Assembly: GCF_016811235.1 (NCBI RefSeq)
Contig: NZ_JAFBID010000017.1
Location: 32,552-96,551, forward strand
Reading direction: 5' to 3'
Origin: Microvirga arabica
GTDB lineage: Bacteria; Pseudomonadota; Alphaproteobacteria; Rhizobiales; Beijerinckiaceae
Length of the DNA stretch: 64,000 nt
The position numbers were made by a program, and so were the translations under genes. The stretch's first letter is position 1, and every line of letters begins with the position of its first letter. The notes beneath the pieces were generated by a model. It saw only the letters and a program-made list of their open reading frames with translations. It was not told where the DNA came from and made no database searches. This document shows, one piece after another, positions 63,127 to 64,000 of the stretch.

Positions 63127-63897
63127 TCATGCAACGCAAATGAACCCCGTTCCAAGGACGACAAGACCTGCTCCAATCCATGCTTGAATCGGCGGAAGCT
63201 GCTTGGTGCTGAACCACAGCATTGGCAGCATGAGCACTGGGGAAATAGACCCAAGCGCCGCTGCGCCCCCCATTTCATAATTGCGAACAGCGTATAGGAG
63301 GAGGCTCACGGCAACGACATAGCCGAGAACGCCAGGAACAATGGCCCACAGAACAAGCCCGCCCGTTGGCTTTGTCGCTGGCTGAAATGCGGTAGACGGC
63401 CAAAGTGCAATAAGCGCTATGGCAAATGCGCCTCCTCCGGTCCGAAGAGCAGATGCTGCAAGGGGTTCAGTTCCGGCCACCAGGGCAGGCTTAAGGGCGA
63501 TCAGGCCGATGGCCTGACATGCTGCTGCAACCAAGCCCAAAGTAATGATCCATGCCAAAGAGCCGTTTGTCGGCTCAAGGTTATTCACTCCACGGCCATA
63601 CATGATCGCCAAGCCAGCTCCGCCCAGCACCAAACCCGCGCCAGTGAGTTTTTGCAGCGATATCGTCTCACCCAGGAAAGCGTACCCAAGCATCATCGCG
63701 ATTGGTGCGCTCATCGCCTGAAGCAATTGCGTCCGCCTAGGGCCGCCCCGCCGCAAACAAGCGACCATAGCGAGATTACCCAGGATGACGCCGATCACAC
63801 TGCTCGCAGCAAAACCTTGCCAGTGGGCCCAGGCAACCGAAGGCCAGCCCCCACCTATGGTGACAATCAGCAATAGGAGAGCTGATGAGCTGATCAA
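63127..63897 (-). CDS. EamA/DMT transporter, 5'-truncated
   Basis: A 256-residue frame (TTG 63897) with nine hydrophobic segments and EamA motifs AMSAPIAMMLGYAFLGETIS and GSISPVLMLPMLWFS. Upstream in the same frame, the codons read ALGAFEFTRTQLISSSALLL before a TAA about 54 bases out, so the first helix of the usual ten is missing and the natural start is lost. It is related to the intact transporter at 33741. It may be a pseudogene, or start at a nearby TTG with a shortened first helix. Confidence 0.62.
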   Translation of the reverse strand: MISSSALLLLIVTIGGGWPSVAWAHWQGFAASSVIGVILGNLAMVACLRRGGPRRTQLLQAMSAPIAMMLGYAFLGETISLQKLTGAGLVLGGAGLAIMYGRGVNNLEPTNGSLAWIITLGLVAAACQAIGLIALKPALVAGTEPLAASALRTGGGAFAIALIALWPSTAFQPATKPTGGLVLWAIVPGVLGYVVAVSLLLYAVRNYEMGGAAALGSISPVLMLPMLWFSTKQLPPIQAWIGAGLVVLGTGFICVA

Positions 63898-64000
63898 CTG
63901 AGTTCGTGTGAACTCGAAGGCTCCTAAAGCGGATTGCGAGCTGGTTTAAATCCAAAGCAATGGGTTGAGCGTTGAAGAGGTGTTGGTGCAGGAGATCATC

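Overview
The window is GC-rich, densely coded DNA from an alphaproteobacterium, most likely a Hyphomicrobiales member close to Microvirga or Methylobacterium. This is inferred from the NAD-dependent formate dehydrogenase with a delta subunit, an alphaproteobacterial-type homospermidine synthase, a DUF6894 protein, an Omp25/RopB-like porin and a BigR/SqrR-type sulfur repressor. No rRNA, tRNA, CRISPR array or prophage was seen.

Bases 1-21.3 kb are a mixed metabolic region. It opens inside fdsA, followed by overlapping fdhD and fdsD. Then come homospermidine synthase, an MBL hydrolase, a nitrilase-family hydrolase divergent from an Lrp regulator, YetF/DUF421 proteins, a hybrid histidine kinase, a broken cyanophycinase, DUF2254, DUF1275 and DUF3830 proteins, a GntR regulator divergent from a small membrane protein and an SBF-type transporter, an IS5-family relic, a DUF938 methyltransferase and the BigR-like repressor.

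Bases 21.4-39.9 kb are a redox region. It holds a TlpA-like membrane thioredoxin, a gbsR-cioA-cioB-DUF2474 cyanide-insensitive oxidase operon, a PmrA/QseB-type two-component system and, divergent from it, an operon of DsbD, a Tat thioredoxin, DsbA, L,D-transpeptidase, DsbA/DsbG-like protein and a second L,D-transpeptidase. A 17-bp element lies both between the two-component genes and dsbD and in front of the distant TlpA-like gene, which suggests one regulon for envelope thiol reduction and wall cross-linking. Next is a sulfide/persulfide detoxification locus (DUF442, TrxC, TauE, rhodanese diverging from persulfide dioxygenase) with tandem 15-bp repeats that resemble the sequence upstream of the BigR-like gene 16 kb away.

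Bases 39.9-63 kb are a metal and efflux island. It contains an RND pump abutting a truncated csoR, an MFS transporter, a ferredoxin-type reductase, and a large copper locus: copA-grx-cueR, a CopZ-like protein, a TolC lipoprotein, multicopper oxidase, cupredoxin, CusF, a DUF305-CusF fusion, further DUF305 and CopZ. Eight near-identical MerR/CueR-type promoter operators are scattered through it. Several of them face eroded copies of the copper genes: a collapsed copA-grx, a CopZ without its CxxC, a frameshifted copZ and a copA C-terminal stub. The island looks like repeated duplication and decay of one copper cassette, leaving one intact set. The window ends with a truncated DMT transporter.
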